A DNA stretch of 64,000 nt from Spinacia oleracea (lineage: Eukaryota; Streptophyta; Magnoliopsida; Caryophyllales; Amaranthaceae), in assembly GCF_020520425.1 (NCBI RefSeq), contig NC_079487.1:127804385-127868384 (forward strand), in the 5' to 3' direction. Both the position numbers and the translations under genes were made by a program. Each line of letters opens with the position of its first letter. Positions within the stretch are counted from its first letter, which is position 1. Of the stretch, positions 22,401 to 32,994 are shown piece by piece. The notes beneath the pieces are model-generated. The model saw only the letters and a program-made list of their open reading frames with translations, was not told the DNA's origin and made no database searches.

Positions 22401-24016
22401 CGGTTTTTTCATGAAATGTCCCTGAGGTTTGCAAAAACGCACCAAATACCCTCGCGTCTTTTGAATCACATAATATACCCCTATTTTTCCCAAGTTTGCA
22501 CCAAATACCCCTAAACCGACCTTCCGTTAAGCCTCCGTTAAGTCGTGTTTATAATTCACAGAATACCCCTATTTATAAACTTATTGCACAATATACACCT
22601 TTTTGGAAACTAAGTTGCACCAAATACCCAAAATGTTTTAAACTGCAGAATTTTATTTTCACAAATCGTTCACCTAATATAGGGATTGAGGATATGCAAT
22701 TAATAATAGAAAATATTGTCACTCAAATCTTTCACCTAAAATATCACACTTTGTTTGACCAGCAATGGAAATGAAAGGGGAGCGTCTACACAATCACCAC
22801 CCACAAACATTAATCGGAAAACCAAATCAAAGTGGTTCATTTCTATGTTAGTTCACCATCACCTCTGGGCTTGAATTCACAGAAAAACAATAACTGACTA
22901 GTTTCTATCCCATAGATACAACAAGGTGGGGCAACAACTTGGCAGGGAAGTGCTAATAATCAACTGACTTTAGCTCACTCTAATAAAATGAGATCAAAAT
23001 TACAAGAAAAAGAAAGGAACATGACTGTCATGATGAATTCAATGGTGAAATATAACCAATTTCAACTAGAAAGCACAACCAAAGAGTATATAGAAATCAA
23101 AACTGTAGAAATCATCATCATCAAGTTGTTATCTGAAATGGCTACTACAAATGACCAGCTACTTCATCTGCTTTACGATACCTAGGGCCTTGAACCCACG
23201 CACCATCAATGGAATCAATAACTCCAGTCAAGCCATCGTCAACAAAATTACAACCCTCTTCCCCTCTAAAACAACCTTCACCGGCACCAACTTAAGCTTC
23301 ACACCAAAGTCCCTAATCCTCTGTGAAGGCTCGATAAAGGTTCTCCCCACATAATGGGACCTAATCAAACCCTGTTGAAAAGGCACACCAGCTTTCTCAG
23401 CATACCCAAGAGCAGCAACAACCCCAGAATCAGGCACTGCAATAGACACATCACATTCAACTGGCGAATCAAACCAAAGAAAAAACGCCGAGAAATCAAA
23501 CGCCAATTTGTAATCAAAAGAACTAATCAACAACAGACCCTAGAATCACAACCAAACCACCGATCAAAATCCGATCAATCCTTCGATCAAAACGCTGAAG
23601 AACGCACAAACAAATCTGGCGACCTTTAGCTAGATCTCGGGATAGATCTGGTTTAGTACCCTTGCAATTCGATGGCGATCGAGCCACTATACTTCAAAAT
23701 CGTGGGTTAGGCTTGCCGACGACCAGAGATCGGAGATCGGCCTCCGCCGGCGACAAGAGAGCGGAGATCGGACGCCGCCGGCGACTAGAGAGCAGGAGGA
23801 AGAACATCGGAGAGGAGAGAGAAAAAGAAAGAGAAAAAGGTTGAGATTTTTTTTTTGGGAGTTTATGTCGAAACAAATGTATTAAGGGAAAAATAGTAAA
23901 ACGCGACTAACGGCAGACTAACGCGCGCAAAAGTAGGGGTATATTATGTGATTCAAAAGACGCGAGGGTAATTGGTGCGTTTTTGCAAACCTCGGGGGTA
24001 TTTCATGAAAAAATCG
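22401..24016. mobile_element. Pack-MULE-like element 2
   Basis: Termini CGGTTTTTTCATGAAATG and ATTTCATGAAAAAATCG lead into inverted repeats of about 110 bases that include ACGCACCAAATACCCTCGCG and CATAATATACCCCTA. A perfect 9-bp target duplication TGTTTTAAA is at 22392-22400 and 24017-24025. No transposase is seen. On the minus strand the inside reads, in order: a sequence like a 5' leader (about 23540-23870, CT-rich then GC-rich), a clear PurF-type fragment (23249-23467), and a short terminal-exon-like stretch (about 23160-23245) ending AGHL and a stop. Such mosaics are typical of Pack-MULEs. Confidence 0.85.
23249..23467 (-). pseudogene. captured amidophosphoribosyltransferase (PurF-type) fragment
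   Basis: Seventy-three codons in one open minus frame read [19 protein letters not shown], then [40 protein letters not shown] and VVLEGKRVV. This matches the segment of plant glutamine PRPP amidotransferase (first committed step of purine synthesis, in plastids) that leads into the PRPP-binding loop. The frame leaves the family exactly where VVVDDSIVRG should follow, so the loop itself is missing. The fragment lies inside MULE-type inverted repeats, so it is best read as transduplicated from a parent gene elsewhere. The frame is undamaged across the fragment, which suggests recent capture or some constraint. Confidence 0.8.
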
Positions 24017-24154
24017 TGTTTTAAAAGTCACATGTTGTGTTCCTCATCTACCTACTAAATATTTGAGGGGTTCGAAAAGGATGGAGTTTCCGATCTACTA
24101 CTACGAGAAATCAAATCTATTTCTCCATAATCTTTAATTTGTCACAAACAATTA

Positions 24155-26689
24155 GGGTTTCACGAAATTCACCAAATACCCCTGCGTGTTTCAAAATACA
24201 TAATATACCCCTATTTTTCGGTATTGTTCATAAAATGCACTTGGACTTAACGTCCGTTAGTTCTCCGTTAACAGTAGTTTACGTTTTTGCCCTTATATTG
24301 CTTTCATCCCCTTCATCTGCAAACTCTCTCTCCTCTCACTCACTCAACCACCCAAACTCTCTCTCTCTCCTCCCACTCAACCACCACCACTCCTCACCGC
24401 CGTCACCATCTTCTCCTCCGCTACAGTCGCCTACCTCGGCTAGGGTTCGACTTCCCCGGTTGCATCGTCGGGGCATCGGTCACCCGGTGAACTCTCTATC
24501 TCCTCCGTTGGCGTTGTCGACAAGTGAGATTTCGGCAAGGCTAGAGACCATGATTAAGGGGAGGAGTCGATCCCGGTGAAAATGGTGATCTTTCTCTCTC
24601 TTCTCTTCTGCTAATTTCAATAGAAATTTATCACAATTTTTATAATAATCTGTTGAATTAATGTAGCCTTTCAAGAGATACGTGGAGATCGGAAGGGTTT
24701 CTCTTGTCAACTACTGAAAATATTACGGCCAACTCGTCGTCATTGTCAACTACCAGAACAGAGTAATACCCGTTTTATACTTTTCAGTTTTCTCTTACAT
24801 CCAGTGAAATTTATGGGTTTTCTGCATTTTTAGGGTTTTGATTTAAGGTTTTTGTTTGTTGATTTTGGATTAATATTAAGCATATAATTTGAACTGAAAT
24901 TGCATTTCTAGGCTTTTTTATTAGTTGGAGTGCCATCAATGATTGTTTTTTATTTTCCCGAAAACATGATTTGTGGATATTACAAGTTTTCTGTTGGAAA
25001 TGGACATCTCTATTGTAATCAGTTAATTTGAGAACTATGGTGTTTAGTGGAAATGCCAAGAACGTACATTTGATATTAAAATCTTATTTTGATAGGATAT
25101 TAACATTGATTATGTTTTCGTATGGGTACTATATTTTTCTATAATATCTGAGTATTTGACACCATAACATGCTTGGACTCCTGACCCTTAATTTGGACCA
25201 ATCATAGGAAGTTAAAATTGTTTTTGTTGCATCCATGTTCGACATATTATTTAGAGTTGGTGTTAGAGCCTCTAGGATATCCATTTGTGCCATATCTAGT
25301 AGCTGCTATGTTATTGTTGGGATTTGATTATCCCTTGAATGAGATTTTGTTCAATCTTAATTTTGATGTTAAATTGTATTTGAGGTTCTAGTTGATGCTC
25401 CTAACACGGTTAGAGGTCAAATGATCTTGAAGAGGCTCTTTGACCGATATCAAGGTTGAGATCGAGAAGTCACCAAACAAGAAGACCCTTGTCCAAGCTA
25501 TGGAGGTTGCTAGCTGGTATGGTTTTTTGATCTCGGAATGATCTTTTGCTGCTTTTTCTTTGGGTATGCTTTGTTGTTAAATTGCTATGATGTGGCAGAT
25601 GTTAAGAACAAGTGGGAGAACAATTCATGGGGAAGTAAACTGATTGTCCAGAAGAGAAGAGCTGCTCTTATGACTTCGACAAATTCAAGATCATGGTGGC
25701 CATGAATTTGCTTGTGTTCATGAATTTGCTTGTGTTTTGATTCCATGAATTTGTTCTAGAAAAAATTCATGGGGTTACAATTGTTTCAAGCCATTTATTA
25801 GACTTTTTATTTGTACTCCCATCATTCTGTGATGAACCACACCACTAACACACCACCTGCTATTGTGTACACCCGGAGAAAGAAACAGAAGCCACCAGAG
25901 GCAGCAGTAGTGCAGACAAAAGCAGCAACAACACAAGGCTTGTGGAGAGAGTTGTTACCCCACTGCTAGCAGACAAGAATAGTAATTAATGAAGTGTACT
26001 ATGTAATGCTTAAATAGAAGAGGAGAGAGACAGAGTAGGCATTGAGGAATTTGTATTGAGTTAGGAGATCGGTGACCTAAAGTCACTTACTTTGAGAGAT
26101 GTAGCCTCAAGCTGTTGTCTTTTGTATCTGTACTGTTTGGTGTGAATCAAATAAAGCTTCTTCTTTTCTATATCTTGGTGTGAGCTTTTGACAGGTTGCA
26201 GGAGGAACTTGTTAGTTCCTTCCATGCACATTCTTTTAAACCGACTTCACTCGTTTCCATCAAATGTTCAAATGTATATGGCAATGACAATTAAAGTTTT
26301 TGTAAAGCTACTATGCAAATTAATCAGCTTTTTAGGAAATATTATCCCTGTTTATTGCTGGGAATTTGTTTACAAGTTGCTCTACTTCATTGCTAGGAAA
26401 ATTAGAAATGCAAACTAGTCGTTAGATTTAAATTATGCAGTTTAAAAGCAGTTTGGGTATTTGGTGCAAACAAGTTTACAAATAGGTGTATATATATATT
26501 GTGCACAAAGTTTATAAATAGGTGCATTTGGTGAATTATAAACATGACTTAACGGAGGACTAACGGAAAATCCAAATAGGGGTATTTGGTGAACAATACG
26601 AAAAAATAGGGGTATATTATGTATTTTGAACCACGCAGGGGTATTTGGTGAATTTCGTGAAACCTCAGGGGCATTTCATTAAAAAAACG
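24155..26689. mobile_element. Pack-MULE-like element 3
   Basis: The right end (GCATTTCATTAAAAAAACG at 26671-26689) and the inverted repeats on both sides (TTCACGAAATTCACCAAATA on the left; AGGGGTATATTATGTATTTT on the right) belong to the family of elements 1 and 2. The outermost 30 or so bases of the left repeat are missing or replaced, so the left limit is approximate and no target duplication could be paired. The inside carries a genomic fragment of ribosomal protein eL14 with introns. At about 25830-26180 is another stretch with RRKKQKPPEAAVVQTKAA, which I do not recognise. The element ends at the edge of the duplicated block holding gene C. Confidence 0.7.
24580..25700 (+). pseudogene. 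captured ribosomal protein eL14 gene fragment, introns retained
   Basis: Successive plus-strand pieces match the large-subunit protein eL14. An ATG at 24580 is followed directly by a GTGATC donor. PFKRYVEIGRVSLVNY and YYGQLVVIV are at about 24667-24762. VDAPNTVRGQMILKRL and TDIKVEIEKSPNKKTLVQAM are at about 25388-25510. [20 protein letters not shown] plus [10 protein letters not shown] are at about 25599-25700. Splice-like borders (GTAATA donor at 24763, TTGAG and GGCAG acceptors) separate the pieces, so genomic DNA was captured, not a processed mRNA. Several in-frame stops and small indels show it cannot make eL14. CT-rich sequence before the ATG resembles a ribosomal protein gene leader. 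Confidence 0.8.
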
Positions 26690-26932
26690 TTCATTTATTT
26701 AATACAGATACAAATAGAAACAAGCGAATTGAAGAAGTAGCTACATGTAAGAGCGTGTATATATGTTCTTACAGGTGAACTGCCCCTCATAATTCATAAA
26801 TTCATTATAATCAGAAAAACAAAAATTGAAAAAACCATATTATGATAATAGTACGGAGTATGATTATACAGTAGATATTGTTCCACAACTGCATTATTAT
26901 ATTGTTTATCGATCGCTTGATGTCAAGTTTAA

Positions 26933-29450
26933 TTAACCAGAGAAGATTGCAGCAAGCTGATCTTTGCAAGTGCTGCCAAAGCAACCAGCGCGAACAATTT
27001 TCGCAACCGCTGAGGTTCTTGTCTCTGAGTCATAATGCCTTGCTGTGTCATTGGAATGCTCCAGCTTTTCTTTAACCTCCCTCCAGTTTATGTTCCGGAA
27101 TTTGATTATACGCCCACAATCCACATAAACCTGCCCGATCGAATTTGTATTACATGCTTTAGAAAATTAGAAATACAGTACATAGATATTTATATTTATT
27201 ATTAGATTTTAGCCCGTGCGATGCACGATTTCTATTAAATGGTTACGTTAAAATAAAACTCTTATAAATGTTATATTTTATATATTAGATTAGATTGCTT
27301 TTTTTTTTTGGATTGAATTTTATTTTAGATTTATTTTTTAATTATTAGAGCGTTTGATTTTGGATGAAATTGTATATATTAGTAATTAATTAATTAATTT
27401 AAATATCTATGTGACACCTATTTAATTATCTACGTGGCACTCAATTTTTTTAAATTCAAAAATAAATTAGAAATCTCATTTTTCATTGGCCGAAACCATT
27501 AGTAATTCTAGGTGGCGCTCTAATAGTTCAGCAAATATGCCTCCTTTATATACATACTAGATTTTAGCCCGTGCGATGCACAGATTTTATTAAATTGTTA
27601 TGTTTAAATAAAAATCCTATTTATGTACCACTTTTATATATTATATTAGATTAGTTTTTTATTTTGCATTGAATTCTATTTTATATTTTTTTTTTTATTA
27701 TGAGAGTGTTTGTTTTTGGATGAAATTGTATATGCGTAATATTGATAATTAATTAATAAAAAATATCTACGTGACACTTGATCATTTCTTTACCTGGCAC
27801 TCGACTTTTTTAATTCAAAATTAATTTTTAAATCTTATTTTTCATTGGCCGAAACCATTAGATTTTTCTACGTGGCGCTCTAACATTGGATTAATGTTTG
27901 ATTTTAAATTGAATTTTATTTATTTTATTTTAGATTATTATTGATTTTGGATGCATTTTATTTTAGATTTATTTTTTAATTATTAGAGTGTTTGATTTTA
28001 GATGGAATTGTATATATATGTAATTAATTAATTAATTAAAATATCTACGTGGCACCTAATTAATTATCTACGTGGAAATATATTATTTTTTATTATTAGA
28101 GTGTTTGATTTTCGATGGAGTTGTATATATTAGTAATTAATTAATTAAAATATCTACGTGACACCTAATTAATTATCTACGTGTCACTTGATTTTTTTAA
28201 TTCAAAAAGAAATTAGAATCTTATTTTTCATTGGGCGTAACTATTAGTAATCCTTGGTGGCACTCTAATATTTCATCAAATATTCCTCCATTGGCCGAAT
28301 CCATTAGATTTTCTACGTGGCGCTCTAATATTGGATTAATGTTTGATTTTAAATTGAATTTTATTTATTTTATTTTAGATTATTGTTTGATTTTGGATGA
28401 ATTTTATTTTAGATTTATTTTTTAATTATTAGAGTGTTTTATTTTAGATGGAGTTGTATATATTAGTAATTAATTAATTAATTAAAATATCTATGTGGCA
28501 CCTAATTAAATATCTACGTGGCAATCGGTTATTTTTTAATTATTAGAGTGTTTGATTTTCGATGGAGTTGTATATATGAATAATTAATTAATTAAAATAT
28601 CTATGTGGCACCTAATTAATTATCTACGTGGCATTTGATTTTTTTAATTCAAAAAGAAATTAGAAATCTTATTTTTCATTGGCTGAAACCATTAGTAATC
28701 CTAGGTGGCGCTCTAATATTTCAGCAAATATGCCTCCTTTATATATGTATATTAGATTAGATTAGATTGTAAATTATACTCCCTCTGTCCCTTAATACTC
28801 GACCTGTTTTGACCGGACACGTTTGCCAATGCACAACTTTGACCACCAATTTCTGTAACTACATATTATAAAAACTTATAAAAATATTAATATTTTGAAA
28901 ATATATATTAAGTTGAAGCCAACAATATATTATATACTAACATTTGTTTTCATATACTATAAATAAAATAGGTATGTGAATAGTGCAAAAAGTCAAAATA
29001 GGTCGAGTATTAAGGGACGGATGGAGTAGATAGATAGACAGTGCATGTAGTTACCTTCCTTCCACCGTACTGATCGGAATCCATGAAAGCAAGGAGCCAA
29101 CCACACTCAACACCACCAGAATTCTTGCCGGCGTACACCACTGCCGCCTCAACGCCCTTGGGCTGGATGCCTTTTATGATGAAATAACCTGTCCTCTCAA
29201 GAGGATCTGGGAAGTTTTTGAGCATAACTCCCGCCCATATATGCTTTTCATAAACGTCCAAGGGTCCAGGTGTCTGATTTCGTAAGTCCCCTCTCAGCAC
29301 GATATATTTACATTCAGGCTCATTGGAATTGTCTTGCCCTTCATTTTCAGCAGCGACGGCATCCTCCAACTCAGACGAGTTCTCTGTTTCTTTGATTAAC
29401 TCGTCTAAGCTCGCTTGTTCTTCTGCTGTCAACTCCAACAAACCAGCCAT
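26933..29450 (-). CDS. 23 kDa jasmonate-induced protein-like, copy C (two coding exons)
   Basis: Exon 1 is 29450-29055 (132 codons, ending GGRK before GTAACT). Exon 2 is 27130-26933 (starting VYVDCG after CAG). The product is 197 residues. The core EAAVVYAGKN then ECGWLLAFMDSD precedes the phase-0 boundary. Exon 1 is very close to copy B (shared SLDELIKETENSSE and GPLDVYE-like stretches). Exon 2 keeps VDCG, the KF-x-N-I-x-W core and VAKI but is otherwise different (ends DQLAAIFSG). The coding intron has grown to 1924 bases through a tandem array and a MITE; that of copy B is 751 bases. A leader intron (30830-29454) contains two further insertions. Splice sites and frame are intact, so it may be expressed; the enlarged introns could lower that. 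Confidence 0.83.
27186..28765. repeat. AT-rich imperfect tandem array in the intron of gene C
   Basis: Modules recur in the same order. A head with TTTTAGCCCGTGCGATGCAC (near 27207 and 27562) is followed by TAATTAATTAATT runs, ATCTACGTGGCACCTAATTA, TTTTTCATTGGCCGAAACCA, AGGTGGCGCTCTAATA and a tail CAGCAAATATGCCTCCTTTA. There are two fairly complete units of about 350 bases and then several partial ones. The first two units meet at CATACTAGATTTTAG, and a CTAG-ended tail followed by such a head recalls Helitron boundaries. That is only a hint; no RepHel coding sequence is present. Confidence 0.65.
28779..29026. mobile_element. Stowaway-type MITE in the intron of gene C
   Basis: Termini CTCCCTCTGTCCCTTAATAC and GTATTAAGGGACGGATGGAG form a nearly perfect inverted repeat that extends through GACCTGTTTTGAC. 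TA flanks both sides. The right end is only about 28 bases from the exon 1 donor. Confidence 0.85.
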
Positions 29451-29471
29451 TTCCTACATGAATAATGCATG

Positions 29472-30165
29472 GGGTGTTTGGTTAGGAGAGGTTTGAGGGA
29501 AAAAGAGCTTTTTGTGGTGAATTAGAGGTTTGACCTTTAGAAAAAGTTAATTGGGAGTGTTTGGTTAGAAAGAGGATTGGAAGAAAGTTTTGAGGTGAAA
29601 AAGCTAATTTTGAAAAAGCCAAATAGAAGAGCTTTTTGCAATTAGAGGTTTGAGAAAGTGGATGAAAATGACTATTTTGTTCTACGTCTGTTATTACAAC
29701 CACTATCAACCTTGGTACCCTACATATTTTTCTCCTAAAAATATTTCACACTTTCTTTTTCATTTCACCATATTTACTAGATTCGTTTTTTGTTGTAACA
29801 AATTTTATATTAGTACTTTGAAGCAAGTATATTGCAATTATGCTTAAAATTTCATTAGTAATATTTATCTATTTGAAAAATATATGTTATTAAAATAAAA
29901 TTAAATAAAAAATAACTTTTTTTAAAAAAATTATTTTATTTAGTCAATGTTTATTAGAAAAATATGGAGAGAAAAAATTAAAATAATAAAATATTTGTCT
30001 AGTATTAATAAGAAACAAAGTATGTCAATGTCCTTAATGGTCATTTTACATATTAAACAGCTAATTTACCAAACACTTTTACACAAACAGCTAATGCAAC
30101 CAACTAATCAAATCAGCTAATACAAACAGTTAACAGCTAGTCAAACCCGCTAACAGCTAACCAAA
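29472..30165. mobile_element. hAT-like MITE in the leader intron of gene C
   Basis: The left end GGGTGTTTGGTTAGGAGAGG is repeated in altered form about 85 bases further on. The right end is inverted to it (AGCTAACCAAATTAAC after many ACAGCTAA words). The GTGTTTGGTTAG terminus is common among plant hAT-type MITEs. Copy 1 lacks it between the ATG-proximal acceptor and the CATCCATCCAATATG block. No exact target duplication was read, so the ends are approximate. Confidence 0.5.
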
Positions 30166-30464
30166 TTAACAGAGCTAATATACACGCATCCATCCAATAT
30201 GTTACCCCAAATTATACCGTTTATATCGATCCAATACAACAAATTAAAATAGGATAACGTTCATAATATCGCATTCCACAACAAGTATAATTAGGTACTC
30301 CGTATAAGATACGGAGTAATATATACTCGTAACAAATAATCTTATAACGTCAACACTACGTATGCTTGCATCAAAAAAAAAAAAAAAACGTATGAAGTTG
30401 TTCGAATTTATCTAATATGGAGTACTACATACGATGATACGAGTATTAATTAGTATACTACCAT

Positions 30465-30773
30465 CACTACAAAATTATGCATCAATTTGAGATGGATTTT
30501 GAGACGGATACAATAAACGTCTTAAATTTGAGACGGATTACTAAAATTTCGTCTCTAAATTAAAACTGTGATGGAATCGTATATGGAATTTCAAATTTTT
30601 CGTCTCAAATTTGTAACGGATTTGCAAGAATTCCTTCTCGAATTTTTTTGAGACGCCCTCTATAGAGACGCCCTACTTTCGTCTCAAATCCGTCTCTAAA
30701 CATCATTTTGAGACGGATTTGGACCATATAGAGACGAAATTTCTCGTCTCTATAAAACAATTATTTTGTAGTG
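30465..30773. mobile_element. CACTA-type MITE, complete
   Basis: Begins CACTACAAAATTAT and ends ATTATTTTGTAGTG. It has the 3-bp target duplication CAT on both sides (30462-30464 and 30774-30776). Inside are repeated GAGACGGAT and CGTCTC words. The empty site is seen in copy 1 near 9423. Confidence 0.85.
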
Positions 30774-30935
30774 CATAAAAAGCGTTAAAACAATATAAAA
30801 CAAACAATAAAGACAATTAAGAATAATTACCGAAGAAAACTAAACACGAGAGAACTTGATTGACAAGAATAAAGTAGAAGATTGTGGATTTATGAGATGA
30901 TAATAAGATGATAAAATTACGAGCTACTGTTTGGG

Positions 30936-30943
30936 ATTTTATA
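30936..30943 (-). promoter_or_regulatory. TATA box of gene C
   Basis: The minus strand reads TCTATAAAATCCC, matching the gene B box. The leader exon downstream (about 30920-30831) is also conserved and ends in the same CG|GTAATTATTC donor context. Confidence 0.6.
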
Positions 30944-30959
30944 GACATGATAAAATGTC

Positions 30960-31720
30960 ACTTGTCAATTTTTTAAAATTAATAAATTGAGTTGTGACAT
31001 TCCATGATTTATAATCTATACTTTTGTTGTAATTTTTATTTTTATTTATTTTTAAATAAAAGTCTTACACAATAATTAATACTCAATATTTCCAATTTGT
31101 AATATCTCTATTCCTTAATTGTCCATTACATAATTAACTAGTGCATTGCTCACTTGCTCAGTCCAAAAACTTAGTAGTTACTCCGTAATTAATTAATTTA
31201 TTAGGTCATATCACACCATCGTAATTTGAAAAATTAATTCCGGTTAAGCTATCTCATACTTTTATACGTAATACGGGATTAATAAAAAAAAATATAACGG
31301 ATCGAGTACAGATCGAGTATATTTTAAGATGGAACTAAACTCTAATTCGTTGGACTTGTAAAGTGGACTCTATATATAGCTTGAAATGTATGTTTATATA
31401 TCGGGTGTGGGCCGTGTGGCGCAGACCCATATAACATAATCTTTGTATAATAAGTGAGTAGAACTTTACAGAAATGAGAGAGTATAAACAATCAAATTGA
31501 AAAACTTTACAGAAATGAGAGATATAAACAATCAAATTGAAAAAGTTGTGGCACAATTGAATAAGAAATTGAAGGTTTAAACCTTGACCCAGTATATCAA
31601 AATTTATGATCAGGTAAAAATATTAACTTCGTTGCAGCAAAAAAAATTCTTATGATTATTGATTTGTAACTCAAAATCATCACCAAATACATATGCTCCA
31701 CATAGAATCATAAATAAAGA
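30960..31720. other. intergenic, with one 42-bp tandem duplication
   Basis: At about 31460-31545 a unit with AACTTTACAGAAATGAGAGA and TATAAACAATCAAATTG occurs twice in tandem. Otherwise it is the AT-rich upstream flank of gene C with no gene seen. Confidence 0.45.
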
Positions 31721-31861
31721 TAAACATAAACATAAATAGATTCTAAGAAAATGTTGGAACATTGTATTACTCTTTTTCTCTTACCAAAACCGGCCTTTAC
31801 GACCACATAGGGATCTGGATCTAACCACTACTATTAACGTGATTAAAATGCTTTTTATATA

Positions 31862-32104
31862 TTTCCTTTGTTCCATGATTGACTTTTACTCCTCTAACAC
31901 ATTATTTTAACTCTTAATATCTCATATTATGTGTAAGTAAAAATTATAAAAAAAATAATATTTAGAAAATATATATCGATATGAATCTAACATGACCCCA
32001 TATGATTATAATTTTCTTACGTATGAATCACAAAAAATGGCCAAAATCATAGTACGAATAGTGTAAAAAAATCAAATGGTGCGATATTTGCAGAACGGAG
32101 AAAG
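31862..32104. mobile_element. Stowaway-type MITE
   Basis: Same subfamily as 8372-8629: left end TTTCCTTTGTTCC, right end GCGATATTTGCAGAACGGAG, TA targets. The matching place in copy 1 (about 11770) has TATATATA without the element, which confirms the insertion and its direction. Confidence 0.75.
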
Positions 32105-32610
32105 TATATAATTCAAGGGAGAGAAGGAGCTATTAAAGCTCTTTTTTGAATTATTATTGGTAAATACTTTAAAGTTTCATTTTTTTTTTTTTACGCAACG
32201 AAGGAGATATTTATACTTTAAAGTTTCATTTGATTAAACGGAAAATGTTACAATGGAAAATGGAAACGAAAAAGTATAAGGACAGCTAGTATGATGCGTG
32301 ATTTTCCCAATCATAGTAATGTCAAAGCCAAGAAGGAATAATGAGTATGAAAGGTATTTCAAGAAATTAAAATCTATGATGACTTCTTTATTTATTTGAA
32401 GTCAATGCAATATTTCCATAAGACTCGGTTGCAAAAGTAATTTAATAGTAAGCCCCACCAATTGCTCACCGCAAGCACCCGTAGGCCAAAGTCGATACCA
32501 TAATAGTTTAATTTGGTCAACCAAGACCATTTGGTCCATCTCCAACATATGGGCTTAAGTTATATGAGCTCAATTAGAGAGAAAGTGTTAGGAAAAAATG
32601 AGGCCATTCA

Positions 32611-32985
32611 AATAATTATTTCTACCATAAATGACAATAATTGTCATTTTTATAACTTTTCTCAAAATGGGATATTTGGCTTAGAAGGCATCTCTAGATC
32701 TTCAAGAAAGAGCCAAAACCCATTAATATTGTTGGTTAAGCCCAAACCCAACTACTCCTCTTTGGTTAACTCTGGAGTTGTTCATGGGTTGGATCCTTGG
32801 ACGTTCGGATAAACCAGCTCCATCCAATCCGATAATAGCAGATTTGGACAACGATTTTGGAAAAGAATTAAAATTTTGGCGGGTTAAGCCTGACCCTTCA
32901 ATGATAACAGATGGATATGGGTGAGATAATATTTGTTGTGGGAAAGCCCATCCGCCCAAAGCGTTTGTTATTTAAAAATAATTCA
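32611..32985. other. intergenic, no gene seen
   Basis: The overlapping frames 32513-32812 (+) and 32723-32959 (-) show no family motif. The DNA is flanked on the right by the 9-bp target of a MULE-like element. Confidence 0.35.
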
Positions 32986-32994
32986 TTAACGTTA

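Larger units (their letters stand above)
26690..32610. repeat. segmental duplication, copy 2 (contains gene C)
   Basis: The partner of 7573-14345. Insertions present only here are the intron array (27186-28765), the Stowaway at 28779-29026, a hAT-like insert in the leader intron (29472-30165), a CACTA MITE (30465-30773) and a Stowaway (31862-32104). For the last two the empty site can be read in copy 1, near 9423 (CTACTACCATAAATAAAG) and 11772 (TTCCTATATATAATTGG). Confidence 0.8.

Noticed and set aside
23662-23876. Arg-rich plus and minus frames
   Set aside because: Leader-like GC-rich DNA within Pack-MULE-like element 2; no protein family recognised.
27204-28765. CRISPR-like array
   Set aside because: Repeats are long, imperfect and without unique spacers of constant size, in a plant nuclear intron; it is an ordinary tandem array.
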